DNA of 50,689 bases, taken from NCBI GenBank assembly GCA_032718475.1, contig JAUCBJ010000922.1, forward strand, positions 1 through 50,689, in the 5' to 3' direction. Both the position numbers and the translations under genes were made by a program. Positions 37,601 to 49,800 of this stretch are shown in pieces. The stretch's first letter is position 1; each line of letters starts with the position of its first letter. Below the pieces are notes generated by a model, which saw only the letters and a program-made list of their open reading frames with translations, made no database searches and had not been told where the DNA came from. The DNA is from Nemertoderma westbladi. Lineage: Eukaryota; Xenacoelomorpha; Nemertodermatida; Nemertodermatidae.

Positions 37601-38269
37601 ACAACGAAATCTGCCTTGCCGCGGCATGACTGGTCCTCACTGTTGCAACAGCCAAGTATGAGATCCAGCTTCACACTACAAATGAGCAACAGGTATGAGG
37701 TTCTTGCCTCTGAGGCGGCAGATCACTGTGAGGGATATACTGCCTTCACAGAGGCAGTTAAATTAGCAGCTGCAGAAACAGTTCCTGTATACCCTCGAAA
37801 CAGGAAACGGTCCCCCTGGACTGACAACAAAATTCAGAAGTGCCGAAATGACCTCTACTAGGCGCAGACAGAGTCCCGACTCAAACAGACTACAGCGGCC
37901 AAAAATGCAGTTAAGGCTGCATCAGTAGGTCCCTGAACGGGCAGTTCAGTTAATTTACAATTAATTTAGTAAACAAAATTTAATTTAGTTAATTTACAGG
38001 AGCTAATAAACCAACAGGTTGATGCCACCAATGATGCTGACGACAGCAGGCAAATCATCCCAGGCATGGAGATCGATTAACTTGCTTGCTGGTCGAAAAA
38101 GCCAACCAACCACCAAGGTTAAGGCTGAATCACCAGCCGATCGCCTCAATGGTTGGAAGGCCCACTTTGAAAAGCTCCTCAATAATGACAGGGTATTGCC
38201 TGATAACTTTATAGAAGTAAAAGTGTCTGAGTCTGTACTCCCAGATATTCCCATATCTCCTTTGCAGAA

Positions 38270-39005
38270 GTGAAGGCTGCTGCAAAGAGCATTAAGGCCA
38301 ATCGTGCCAGTGGAGTAGATGGTGTTCCCCCTGAGGTCTTTAAAATACCTGAGTGTTTAAAGCTCATCTATCCCATCATAGTAGACATGTACCGAACAAC
38401 AAGAGTCCCACAAGAAATGAAAACAAATAAGTTGGTGCCAGTTCCCAAGAAGGGCAACCTAACACTCTATGGTTCTTTTCGGGGAATCTCATTGATCTCG
38501 ATTGCTGCAAAGCTATACAATAGAATTCTATTAAATCGCATCAGGGATCCCATTGAGAGAATGCTCCGTGGAAATCAGAATGGGTTCCGTAAAGGTCGTG
38601 GGACCATGGAGCCCATTTTGGCACTTAGAAGGATAATTGAAGAGTTATCAAAAAAGAAAGACAGGCATCTGGCTGTTATCTTTGTTGACTTCTTCAAGGC
38701 CTTTGATTCAGTTTCTCGCTCACGTATGTTCAGCATACTTTCATTATATGGGATTCCTGATGAAATTATTGCAGCAATCAGATCAGTATACGATGGTTCG
38801 ACAACATTTGTGTCTACTGTTGACGGTGACACAGAACCATTTCAAGTGTTATGGGGCGTCCTCCAGGCAGACACACTTGCACCATTCTTGTTCATAATTA
38901 TTGTTGACTATGTTCTACGGATGTCCTTAGATCATCATAATGATGATAGGGTGATGATAACTCCACCTACTGGCTCCAGAAGTCGATGAAATCCTGCCAA
39001 GTACC
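38270..39005 (+). pseudogene. RTE-like LINE reverse transcriptase, N-terminal part
   Basis: One open frame carries AAAKSIKANRASGVDGVPPE (RT0/1), NKLVPVPKKGNLTLYGSFRG, ISIAAKLYNRILLNRI, FRKGRGTMEPILALRRIIE, LAVIFVDFFKAFDSVSR (catalytic Asp block A) and LQADTLAPFLFIIIVDYVL (block B). LQAD stands where the family has RQGD, as in the paralogue near 22,230, so a conserved position is altered. The coding sequence is cut at 39,006 by the inserted LTR-like element and continues at 40,246. Confidence 0.88.
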
Positions 39006-39006
39006 T

Positions 39007-40245
39007 TGTTCGCGCTTTTGAAGACCTTTAGCAGTTTAACCTGCCAAAATTTATATGTCTTCTAGTTAATTAAAACACCTTTAGCATACGACAATATTTT
39101 ATGCTAATACACAAAACATTACCCGAAGTCAGCCCATGCGCGATCATTCACCCGATGGATCTACACCCGGGAGGCTGAATTCGGCTGCTTAAATTGTATT
39201 ATTGCAGTGTAAGGTTGCAGTGTATACCTACTGTATTATTCGATAGATCGTTAATAATTAATCTCTGACAGATATTATTGGCTTTCGGGAAATATTAACA
39301 GTTCCTTTAGGACGTGGCGCTTTATCTATTTAAACAGAACTAAGACTTATACTAAAACGCAACGATACTGCTTATGATTGAAGTATAAAGCGTATTCTTT
39401 AGGAAATACTTTGTTACCACTCACAATCATACACACTATTCTGCCGACCGTCAGTATATTTGATCATACATAAAGAGAGCAGCAATTGACTCACGTAGGG
39501 TCTGCTAAATAACATTGGATTCAATACACACCACATTAATATAAATCGCAATTGTTATGTATAGCCGGTCTCTCTAACCTGTAGTGTATCAAGAAAATTG
39601 GGAATTTGGGTGATTTATCCGGATTATCCAAAGAGCAATATTTCCATCAACAAATAGGTACAATTAATAACTGACGGTAAAATAACAGTACAAACAATAT
39701 GATTAATGCAATTAAATTAAGTGAGTTAGTGAGTTCGTTCGTTAAGTTAGGTAACAGTTTATACTTTCGATAATTCAAGCAGTTTACTATAGTTCTTACC
39801 AAAAGGCCGGTGTTTCTGGCTTAGACAGCAATAACAACAAAGTATCAAGTAAGAGCAGTAAGACTGAACACTCTCCTTATGATCGGCTGAAAAGCTACAC
39901 GTCGACAGGAAAAATCGCTCTGATTGGCTCAAGCCAAACAAAGAACCATGCGTCCAATGGCTGTTTCCATGTCAGCAACCAGCTGTTAGATGTCGTAATA
40001 TGAATCATCACGGCTAAGCTGTGAAAGGTAGTTGGTGCATTACAGGTTTTTTGCCTTACCATGTCCGCCAAAACACGTATATAGCAGAATTACTTTTATG
40101 TCCGTTAAAACACCTGTAACGGTACCTTGCGGGCGAGGGGAATATATATACAGTTAGAGAACCTTTTTAGAGTATTCCAGCGCCTGGGGGGAAACTGGAT
40201 TGCGAAGCAAAAGGGGCCAGTTATATCCCACAGAAGCTTTTACAT
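39007..40245. mobile_element. Solo-LTR-like insertion, 1,239 bp, with 5-bp target duplication TACCT
   Basis: The insert begins TGTTCGCGCTTTTG and ends AGAAGCTTTTACA, giving TGT...ACA ends. It is flanked by TACCT at 39002-39006 and 40246-40250. The uninterrupted RTE paralogue near 22,080 reads CCAAGTACCTAACTG across the same point, so the target site is certain. TG...CA ends plus a 5-bp duplication are typical of LTRs. A TATATATA box lies about 100 bp from the right end. No ORF and no tRNA-primed interior is present, consistent with a solo LTR. Strand and family are unknown. Confidence 0.82.
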
Positions 40246-40973
40246 ACCTAACTGATCTAGACTTTGCTGATGACTTAGGAGTACTCTCAGAATCACTAGA
40301 GGGAGCCCAACAGCTCCTCAGCTCATTAGAACATGCTGCTTCTAGTGTTGGTCTTTTTATTAACTCCAGAAAGACCAAAATTTTGACAGTTAACTTGGGA
40401 AGTCCTCAGCAAGTCTCTGATCGGATGAGCATAAGCTCAAAAGATGGTATGCTTGAGCATGTGGATGACTTCTGTTACCTGGGATCATGGATCCGGAAGT
40501 CAGGTGAGGACCTTCGAATACGTAAGGGAAAGGCATGGGCAGCCTTGAATAGGCTTTCCAGGATTTGGAAGTCGCCGAGAATTAATCGGAAACTTAAGGT
40601 CCGATTATTTAGAGCAGCAGTAGTTCCAGTACTCCTCTATGGGAGTCCATGCTGGGCTCTAACTGCTGAGAACACCAAATCTCTGGATGGCACATTCACA
40701 AGAATGCTACGCCGGGTTCATTGTGTCAAGTACAATGCACACATATCCAACCAGACACTATATAACATTGGAGGTGTCTCATTGGTTCCCCCAAGCTTGA
40801 CACTAGAACAAAATCGCCTCCGCTTTGCAAGACATTGGTTTCGCCGTGAGGACCAGCCAGTGCATCATCTTGTACTTTGGCAGCCTCATGGAGTGAATAA
40901 GCATGGTGGACAGCCCATGACTTTCTTGAGACGCATTCTTGGGACACTGGCCTTGAAGATGCGGATGATCTAG
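40246..40973 (+). pseudogene. RTE-like LINE reverse transcriptase, C-terminal part
   Basis: Continues the frame cut at 39,005: LTDLDFADDLGVLSESLEGA (FADD active site near 40,262, in place of YADD), GLFINSRKTKILTVN, LEHVDDFCYLGSWIRKSG, AWAALNRLSRIWKSPRINRK and LLYGSPCWALT. A C-terminal FTRMLRRVHCV...RRE segment follows. It is intact as a reading frame from the LTR junction to the stop. The in-frame codons upstream of 40,246 belong to the insertion. Confidence 0.88.
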
Positions 40974-40984
40974 CAAATGTCATG

Positions 40985-41382
40985 GGTGATAGGGAGTTGT
41001 GGCGGTGCAATTTTGTCGATAAGCCGGCACAGCATTCTTAAAAATGCAGCTGCAATGCAGCATGCCGATCCTAGTAGTAGTAGTAGTATATATTATTTTT
41101 TGTTATTTTAAGAATTAAATTAAATATATTTTATAGTATTGCTTGCTGATTTACCACGACTGGGGGTGTACAGATTAATATAAGGTGATAGGGAGTTGTG
41201 GCGGTGCAATTTTGTCGATAAGCCGGCACAGCATTCTTAAAAATGCAGCTGCAATGCAGCATGCCGATCCTAGTAGTAGTAGTAGTATATATTATTTTTT
41301 GTTATTTTAAGAATTAAATTAAATATATTTTATAGTATTGCTTGCTGATTTACCACGACTGGGGGTGTACAGATTAATATAA
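40985..41382. repeat. 199-bp tandem duplication of the RTE 3' end and flank
   Basis: 40985-41183 and 41184-41382 are the same sequence. Each starts GGTGATAGGGAGTTGTGG, includes the RTE 3' UTR with GATAAGCCGGCACAGC and the (TAG)n tail, and ends ACAGATTAATATAA. The duplication therefore occurred after insertion and includes about 95 bp of flanking DNA. Confidence 0.95.
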
Positions 41383-42139
41383 TTATTGCCACCTTCGTTC
41401 CTATCACTGCGAACTTTATTCTTATTAGGCCTATTGCGAACTTTATTCCAATCTACAGTATATAAATTACATACAAATATTCTTACAAAAAGGACTATTG
41501 TATACCTATTAATATATTCCATAACTAAGTGCAGCGGGATAATATGTGAATATTCGCGGGATGAGATAAAGCCAATGTGACAAGGTAAAATTTAAAATAA
41601 TGATTCTCCAAGTACTGAAGTAAGTAAAAATATAAAAACGCGCAACACCGCAACGGCGCAACAGCTCTATAACCAATCGTCAGCATTCACGCAACAACCT
41701 ATAGGATTGGTTAATTCATTCTACTCTAATTCCATTGGCTTGTACGTTCTTTTGCATTCTATTACACCATGTCCCGTAATATAGTGTCATTTTCCGATGA
41801 CACGGACCGGGGGTGTCCGTCCCAGATTTTTCTACAAATCTTTATCATATTGCTTGAACTTTGAAACACAACTAGTTCCACACACCGTGGTTGACCCCAT
41901 GAAGCCGGAATTTTCGATTTTGCCTTTAAATTTTTTTATAGGCGTTTTAAAAAAGTGTATTTTGCGAAATCGCACCCTCCGTATCGTGGCCATTCTTCGC
42001 ATTAGTCGTAATTTTTTCATATCATTAGAAAGCTTGCGTTGCAAGGATTCCAAATATGTAACAATATCTGAATTTCGTTGAGAAAATGCTGAGATATAGG
42101 CGTTCAAAGATTGCAATAATTATCCTTCGCTGAAGGCCA
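41383..42139. other. No gene seen
   Basis: Begins with a degenerate GCGAACTTTATTCC repeat. A stretch at 41,820-42,120 is open on both strands for about 94 codons but resembles no family I recognise; it may be an old repeat copy. Its right end carries a candidate poly(A) signal for the minus-strand alpha-tubulin end (AATAAA at 42145-42140). Confidence 0.4.
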
Positions 42140-42420
42140 TTTATTATATTTAATAAATACACGATGTTCTGGAACATTTTGTTTAAGTATGAATAGCTAC
42201 ACAATATAGATATTGGATAGGCATTCTGCTGTTGCTTACCAACTCATAAAATAAGTGTTTAAGGTTCTAAACAAATTGTATTATATTTTATGATTAAATT
42301 AATTGGCAAATAATCCCGTACATAACTAAAATTAGTAGTAATTAATATTAATATAAACACCCAAGAGTTGCATATTTCTAGTAGTGACGGCTGAATGAAT
42401 AGAGTTTGTAAAGTGTACAT
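42140..42420 (-). other. Alpha-tubulin 3' UTR (inferred)
   Basis: AT-rich sequence directly downstream of the tubulin stop on the coding strand, with AATAAA about 275 bp after the stop (42145-42140). Its presence suggests the 3' end of a genuine gene locus rather than a coding-only fragment. Confidence 0.45.
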
Positions 42421-42537
42421 CTAATATTCCTCCTCTTCCTCCTCATCTTCGGCTCCACCACTATAAACTCCAACCTCCTCGTAATCCTTCTCCAGAGCAG
42501 CAAGATCCTCTCGAGCCTCGCTGAATTCTCCCTCTTC
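42421..42537 (-). pseudogene. Alpha-tubulin, last 38 codons (fragment joined to a retroelement)
   Basis: The minus strand encodes [19 protein letters not shown], then EEVGVYSGG, then an acidic DEEEEEEY tail and TAG. This is the unmistakable C-terminal helix H12 and glutamate-rich, tyrosine-ended tail of alpha-tubulin, the site of detyrosination and polyglutamylation on microtubules. The usual preceding Gly-Met codons are absent. Homology starts exactly at the first Glu, and the base before it belongs to the retroelement fragment. No other tubulin sequence is visible in the window, so the gene is cut or rearranged here. Confidence 0.92.
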
Positions 42538-43875
42538 TAACGCACCGCCCACATCCCTGCACCATCGTCAAGCCCTGTTGGCCGCCACGACCTCCGCCCA
42601 CCCCTCAAACAAAGACCCACTGCCCGGACCAAGGCGATAGAAAGCCGCGCCCTCACCCACCCCAATACCGAACCACTAGGCTTCTCCTTCCATCCCTCCT
42701 TACAGGAGAGGTTTATCGCAAGGTGGTGCAGGAAGCAGCCGTCAGCAGTGACCGCGAGTGGAGTGAAGGTGAGTCGAAGCTGCTCAGTGATTCTGTGGTG
42801 CTTCTTCGAACTCTCTTTCGCCCGCAATATATTGTCCGTGGAGCGGTTGTGATAGGAGGGAGCGTCAGCGTTTACAACGCATATGTCAAACGACGCCTCC
42901 CTCTGCGGCTCCCACACACCACGGCCAACTAGATCAGTTCTGACCCCTGCCTCACACAAGTACTGCCCCTCCCGCAACACTACCTCCCGCCTAACAGCGC
43001 TCTCCCCCTATACCTTCGCACACAGCTCGCCTACCACATCCCTCATCTCGTCGTGCCGACGAATGACGAGTCCACCCTTACGGCAATTGAGGGCGTGTTC
43101 TACCGTAAACTCGGCACCGCAGCCATCGCAAAGGGAGGGGAGTAGTGGAGGGGTGTATCCGTAGCGGAGACATAACGAGTCTCTAAAGGTCTCAGCCGAC
43201 AGGTCAGTCTGGTGGACCTTGGATGGCGTCACACTTAGCCAAGCCGCTGTTTTTGACTCCAGTTGTCTCCTTACCTTGCGCTGTCTCTCTGGATTCATCC
43301 GCTCCAGCACCCGAGTCTGCACCTCTACAGCCCTCTCGTCCTCCACTTTGCGATTCCGGCGGGTGACATCCTGTAGTGCAGAGACAAAGTCTGCGATTGA
43401 CAAGGGAGAGGCAACGGCGGCCGTCCCCTCCTTAGATGTCTGGAACGCTGTCGCTGCCCGTCGAATCGGTTCTCTTAGCCCCAGCCCCCCGTGAGGACAG
43501 GCTGAAGAAGCAGCTCATTGTCTGTATGCGGTACAGGAACTCCAAAAAGGGCGGGCAAGAATCGAGATAGCAGGGCATTACGTAGGGGCTGGTAGGTGTC
43601 CAGATCTACATCGAAAACCCTCATTGAGAAATCCCATTCAGCTTGTAACGATTTTGTTAAGGCCGCTCGGGACTCTTGTGGATAAACCTTTGCGGCATCT
43701 GCCAGGATCTCGATATGTGACACCCATTGCTTTACCTTCTCGTCCAAGTAGGAGAAGCGTTCGGAATCTGCGCCCACAAACCCCCCAAGGAACCGCTAGC
43801 CTGCAACTATATTCTCCTCTTTCAATCCTAGTGTCACGAATCGTTCTCTGGCTTCCTGGAGCTTTACTCACGTAC
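42538..43875 (-). pseudogene. Retroelement fragment: RT C-terminal region plus CCHC and restriction-like-endonuclease-like domain
   Basis: Minus strand, reading VTLGLKEENIVAG-stop-RFLGGFVGADSE (RT 'FLG' block), then KVKQWVSHIEILADAAKVYP. Next come LLSRFLPALFGVPVPHTDNE, VLTGGWG with a one-base shift in a G run (about 43,480), and SIADFVSALQDVTRR. A zinc knuckle CDGCGAEFTVEHALNC (C-x2-C-x7-H-x4-C) follows, then GGLVIRRHDEMRDV. The last part is VRTDLVGRGVWEPQ and ASFDICVVNADAPS. A CCHC knuckle followed by Asp-rich strands resembles the C terminus of R2/NeSL-type LINEs with a restriction-like endonuclease. Two stops and one shift break it. The final TAG is formed by TA of the fragment plus the first G of the tubulin sequence. 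The exact clade is uncertain. Confidence 0.65.
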
Positions 43876-43893
43876 AACTAATATACATTTAAC

Positions 43894-46800
43894 TAACGTA
43901 ATTACCATACATTACTGTGCGTTTTGGGTACACACACCCCCTTCAATGTAATTACCATACATTACTGTGCGTTTTGGGTACACACACCCCCTTCAATGTA
44001 ATTACCATACATTACTGTGCTTTTTGGGTACACACACCCCCTTCAATGTAATTATCATACATTACTGTGCTTTTTGGGTACACACACCCCCTTCAATGTA
44101 ATTACCATACATTACTGTGCTTTTTGGGTACACACACCCCCTTCAATGTAATTACCATACATTACTGTGCGTTTTGGGTACACACACCCCCTTCAATGTA
44201 ATTATCATACATTACTGTGCTTTTTGGGTACACACACCCCCTTCAATGTAATTACCATACATTACTGTGCGTTTTGGGTACACACACCCCCTTCAATGTA
44301 ATTATCATACATTACTGTGCGTTTTGGGTACACACACCCCCTTCAATGTAATTATCATACATTACTGTGCGTTTTGGGTACACACACCCCCTTCAATGTA
44401 ATTACCATACATTACTGTGCGTTTTGGGTACACACACCCCCTTCAATGTAATTACCATACATTACTGTGCGTTTTGGGTACACACACCCCCTTCTATGTA
44501 ATTACCATACATTACTGTGCGTTTTGGGTACACACACCCCCTTCAATGTAATTACCATACATTACTGTGCGTTTTGGGTACACACACCCCCTTCAATGTA
44601 ATTACCATACATTACTGTGCGTTTTGGGTACACACACCCCCTTCTATGTAATTACCATACATTACTGTGCGTTTTGGGTACACACACCCCCTTCAATGTA
44701 ATTACCATACATTACTGTGCTTTTTGGGTACACACACCCCCTTCAATGTAATTACCATACATTACTGTGCGTTTTGGGTACACACACCCCCTTCAATGTA
44801 ATTATCATACATTACTGTGCGTTTTGGGTACACACACCCCCTTCAATGTAATTACCATACATTACTGTGCGTTTTGGGTACACACACCCCCTTCAATGTA
44901 ATTACCATACATTACTGTGCTTTTTGGGTACACACACCCCCTTCAATGTAATTACCATACATTACTGTGCGTTTTGGGTACACACACCCCCTTCAATGTA
45001 ATTATCATACATTACTGTGCGTTTTGGGTACACACACCCCCTTCAATGTAATTATCATACATTACTGTGCGTTTTGGGTACACACACCCCCTTCAATGTA
45101 ATTACCATACATTACTGTGCGTTTTGGGTACACACACCCCCTTCAATGTAATTACCATACATTACTGTGCGTTTTGGGTACACACACCCCCTTCAATGTA
45201 ATTACCATACATTACTGTGCGTTTTGGGTACACACACCCCCTTCAATGTAATTACCATACATTACTGTGCTTTTTGGGTACACACACCCCCTTCAATGTA
45301 ATTACCATACATTACTGTGCTTTTTGGGTACACACACCCCCTTCAATGTAATTACCATACATTACTGTGCTTTTTGGGTACACACACCCACTTCAATGTA
45401 ATTACCATACATTACTGTGCGTTTTGGGTACACACACCCCCTTCAATGTAATTACCATACATTACTGTGCGTTTTGGGTACACACACCCCCTTCAATGTA
45501 ATTACCATACATTACTGTGCTTTTTGGGTACACACACCCCCTTCAATGTAATTACCATACATTACTGTGCTTTTTGGGTACACACACCCCCTTCAATGTA
45601 ATTACCATACATTACTGTGCTTTTTGGGTACACACACCCCCTTCAATGTAATTACCATACATTACTGTGCTTTTTGGGTACACACACCCCCTTCAATGTA
45701 ATTACCATACATTACTGTGCTTTTTGGGTACACACACCCCCTTCAATGTAATTACCATACATTACTGTGCGTTTTGGGTACACACACCCCCTTCAATGTA
45801 ATTACCATACATTACTGTGCGTTTTGGGTACACACACCCCCTTCAATGTAATTATCATACATTACTGTGCGTTTTGGGTACACACACCCCCTTCAATGTA
45901 ATTATCATACATTACTGTGCGTTTTGGGTACACACACCCCCTTCAATGTAATTACCATACATTACTGTGCGTTTTGGGTACACACACCCCCTTCAATGTA
46001 ATTACCATACATTACTGTGCGTTTTGGGTACACACACCCCCTTCAATGTAATTACCATACATTACTGTGCTTTTTGGGTACACACACCCCCTTCAATGTA
46101 ATTACCATACATTACTGTGCGTTTTGGGTACACACACCCCCTTCAATGTAATTACCATACATTACTGTGCTTTTTGGGTACACACACCCCCTTCAATGTA
46201 ATTACCATACATTACTGTGCTTTTTGGGTGCACACACCCCCTTCAATGTAATTATCATACATTACTGTGCTTTTTGGGTACACACACCCCCTTCAACGTA
46301 ATTACCATACATTACTGTGCGTTTTGGGTACACACACCCCCTTCAATGTAATTACCATACATTACTGTGCTTTTTGGGTACACACACCCCCTTCAATGTA
46401 ATTACCATACATTACTGTGCTTTTTGGGTACACACACCCCCTTCAATGTAATTACCATACATTACTGTGCTTTTTGGGTACACACACCCACTTCAATGTA
46501 ATTACCATACATTACTGTGCGTTTTGGGTACACACACCCCCTTCAATGTAATTATCATACATTACTGTGCTTTTTGGGTACACACACCCCCTTCAATGTA
46601 ATTACCATACATTACTGTGCGTTTTGGGTACACACACCCCCTTCAATGTAATTACCATACATTACTGTGCGTTTTGGGTACACACACCCCCTTCAATGTA
46701 ATTATCATACATTACTGTGCGTTTTGGGTACACACACCCCCTTCAATGTAATTACCATACATTACTGTGCTTTTTGGGTACACACACCCCCTTCAATGTA

Positions 46801-49800
46801 ATTACCATACATTACTGTGCTTTTTGGGTACACACACCCCCTTCAATGTAATTACCATACATTACTGTGCTTTTTGGGTACACACACCCCCTTCAATGTA
46901 ATTACCATACATTACTGTGCTTTTTGGGTACACACACCCCCTTCAACGTAATTACCATACATTACTGTGCGTTTTGGGTACACACACCCCCTTCAATGTA
47001 ATTACCATACATTACTGTGCTTTTTGGGTACACACACCCCCTTCAATGTAATTACCATACATTACTGTGCTTTTTGGGTACACACACCCCCTTCAATGTA
47101 ATTACCATACATTACTGTGCTTTTTGGGTACACACACCCACTTCAATGTAATTACCATACATTACTGTGCGTTTTGGGTACACACACCCCCTTCAATGTA
47201 ATTACCATACATTACTGTGCTTTTTGGGTACACACACCCCCTTCAATGTAATTACCATACATTACTGTGCTTTTTGGGTACACACACCCCCTTCAATGTA
47301 ATTACCATACATTACTGTGCTTTTTGGGTACACACACCCCCTTCAATGTAATTACCATACATTACTGTGCGTTTTGGGTACACACACCCCCTTCAATGTA
47401 ATTACCATACATTACTGTGCTTTTTGGGTACACACACCCCCTTCAATGTAATTACCATACATTACTGTGCGTTTTGGGTACACACACCCCCTTCAATGTA
47501 ATTACCATACATTACTGTGCGTTTTGGGTACACACACCCCCTTCAATGTAATTACCATACATTACTGTGCGTTTTGGGTACACACACCCCCTTCAATGTA
47601 ATTACCATACATTACTGTGCGTTTTGGGTACACACACCCCCTTCAATGTAATTACCATACATTACTGTGCGTTTTGGGTACACACACCCCCTTCAATGTA
47701 ATTACCATACATTACTGTGCGTTTTGGGTACACACACCCCCTTCAATGTAATTATCATACATTACTGTGCTTTTTGGGTACACACACCCCCTTCAATGTA
47801 ATTACCATACATTACTGTGCGTTTTGGGTACACACACCCCCTTCAATGTAATTACCATACATTACTGTGCGTTTTGGGTACACACACCCCCTTCAATGTA
47901 ATTACCATACATTACTGTGCGTTTTGGGTACACACACCCCCTTCAATGTAATTACCATACATTACTGTGCGTTTTGGGTACACACACCCCCTTCAATGTA
48001 ATTACCATACATTACTGTGCGTTTTGGGTACACACACCCCCTTCAATGTAATTACCATACATTACTGTGCGTTTTGGGTACACACACCCCCTTCAATGTA
48101 ATTACCATACATTACTGTGCGTTTTGGGTACACACACCCCCTTCAATGTAATTACCATACATTACTGTGCTTTTTGGGTACACACACCCCCTTCAATGTA
48201 ATTACCATACATTACTGTGCGTTTTGGGTACACACACCCCCTTCAATGTAATTACCATACATTACTGTGCTTTTTGGGTACACACACCCCCTTCAATGTA
48301 ATTACCATACATTACTGTGCGTTTTGGGTACACACACCCCCTTCAATGTAATTACCATACATTACTGTGCGTTTTGGGTACACACACCCCCTTCAATGTA
48401 ATTACCATACATTACTGTGCTTTTTGGGTACACACACCCCCTTCAATGTAATTACCATACATTACTGTGCGTTTTGGGTACACACACCCCCTTCAATGTA
48501 ATTACCATACATTACTGTGCGTTTTGGGTACACACACCCCCTTCAATGTAATTACCATACATTACTGTGCGTTTTGGGTACACACACCCCCTTCAATGTA
48601 ATTACCATACATTACTGTGCTTTTTGGGTACACACACCCCCTTCAATGTAATTACCATACATTACTGTGCGTTTTGGGTACACACACCCCCTTCAATGTA
48701 ATTATCATACATTACTGTGCGTTTTGGGTACACACACCCCCTTCAATGTAATTATCATACATTACTGTGCTTTTTGGGTACACACACCCCCTTCAATGTA
48801 ATTACCATACATTACTGTGCGTTTTGGGTACACACACCCCCTTCAATGTAATTACCATACATTACTGTGCGTTTTGGGTACACACACCCCCTTCAATGTA
48901 ATTACCATACATTACTGTGCGTTTTGGGTACACACACCCCCTTCAATGTAATTACCATACATTACTGTGCGTTTTGGGTACACACACCCCCTTCAATGTA
49001 ATTACCATACATTACTGTGCGTTTTGGGTACACACACCCCCTTCAATGTAATTACCATACATTACTGTGCTTTTTGGGTACACACACCCCCTTCAATGTA
49101 ATTACCATACATTACTGTGCGTTTTGGGTACACACACCCCCTTCAATGTAATTACCATACATTACTGTGCGTTTTGGGTACACACACCCCCTTCAATGTA
49201 ATTACCATACATTACTGTGCTTTTTGGGTACACACACCCCCTTCAATGTAATTACCATACATTACTGTGCGTTTTGGGTACACACACCCCCTTCAATGTA
49301 ATTACCATACATTACTGTGCGTTTTGGGTACACACACCCCCTTCAATGTAATTACCATACATTACTGTGCGTTTTGGGTACACACACCCCCTTCAATGTA
49401 ATTACCATACATTACTGTGCTTTTTGGGTACACACACCCCCTTCAATGTAATTACCATACATTACTGTGCGTTTTGGGTACACACACCCCCTTCAATGTA
49501 ATTACCATACATTACTGTGCTTTTTGGGTACACACACCCCCTTCAATGTAATTACCATACATTACTGTGCGTTTTGGGTACACACACCCCCTTCAATGTA
49601 ATTACCATACATTACTGTGCGTTTTGGGTACACACACCCCCTTCAATGTAATTACCATACATTACTGTGCGTTTTGGGTACACACACCCCCTTCAATGTA
49701 ATTACCATACATTACTGTGCGTTTTGGGTACACACACCCCCTTCAATGTAATTACCATACATTACTGTGCGTTTTGGGTACACACACCCCCTTCAATGTA

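Larger units (their letters stand above)
36061..41089 (+). mobile_element. RTE-like LINE, long but broken copy, split by a solo-LTR-like insertion
   Basis: Plus-strand non-LTR retrotransposon. The GC-rich 5' region (about 36,061-36,800) has no ORF. The endonuclease lies at about 36,810-37,590 and the RT at 38,270-39,005 and 40,246-40,973. The 3' UTR ends with (TAG)n at about 41,070-41,089. An AT-rich stretch of about 70 bp (about 37,930-38,000, ending TTTACAG) also interrupts it. A short 3' UTR with a microsatellite tail, and the FADD-type RT with the ALNRLSRIWKS region, suggest the RTE group. The 5' boundary is approximate. The copy carries frameshifts and stops, so it is probably inactive. 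Confidence 0.75.

Noticed and set aside
41797-42116. Overlapping 94-codon ORFs on both strands
   Set aside because: No family resemblance, no start context, no homologous neighbour; probably chance in an old repeat.
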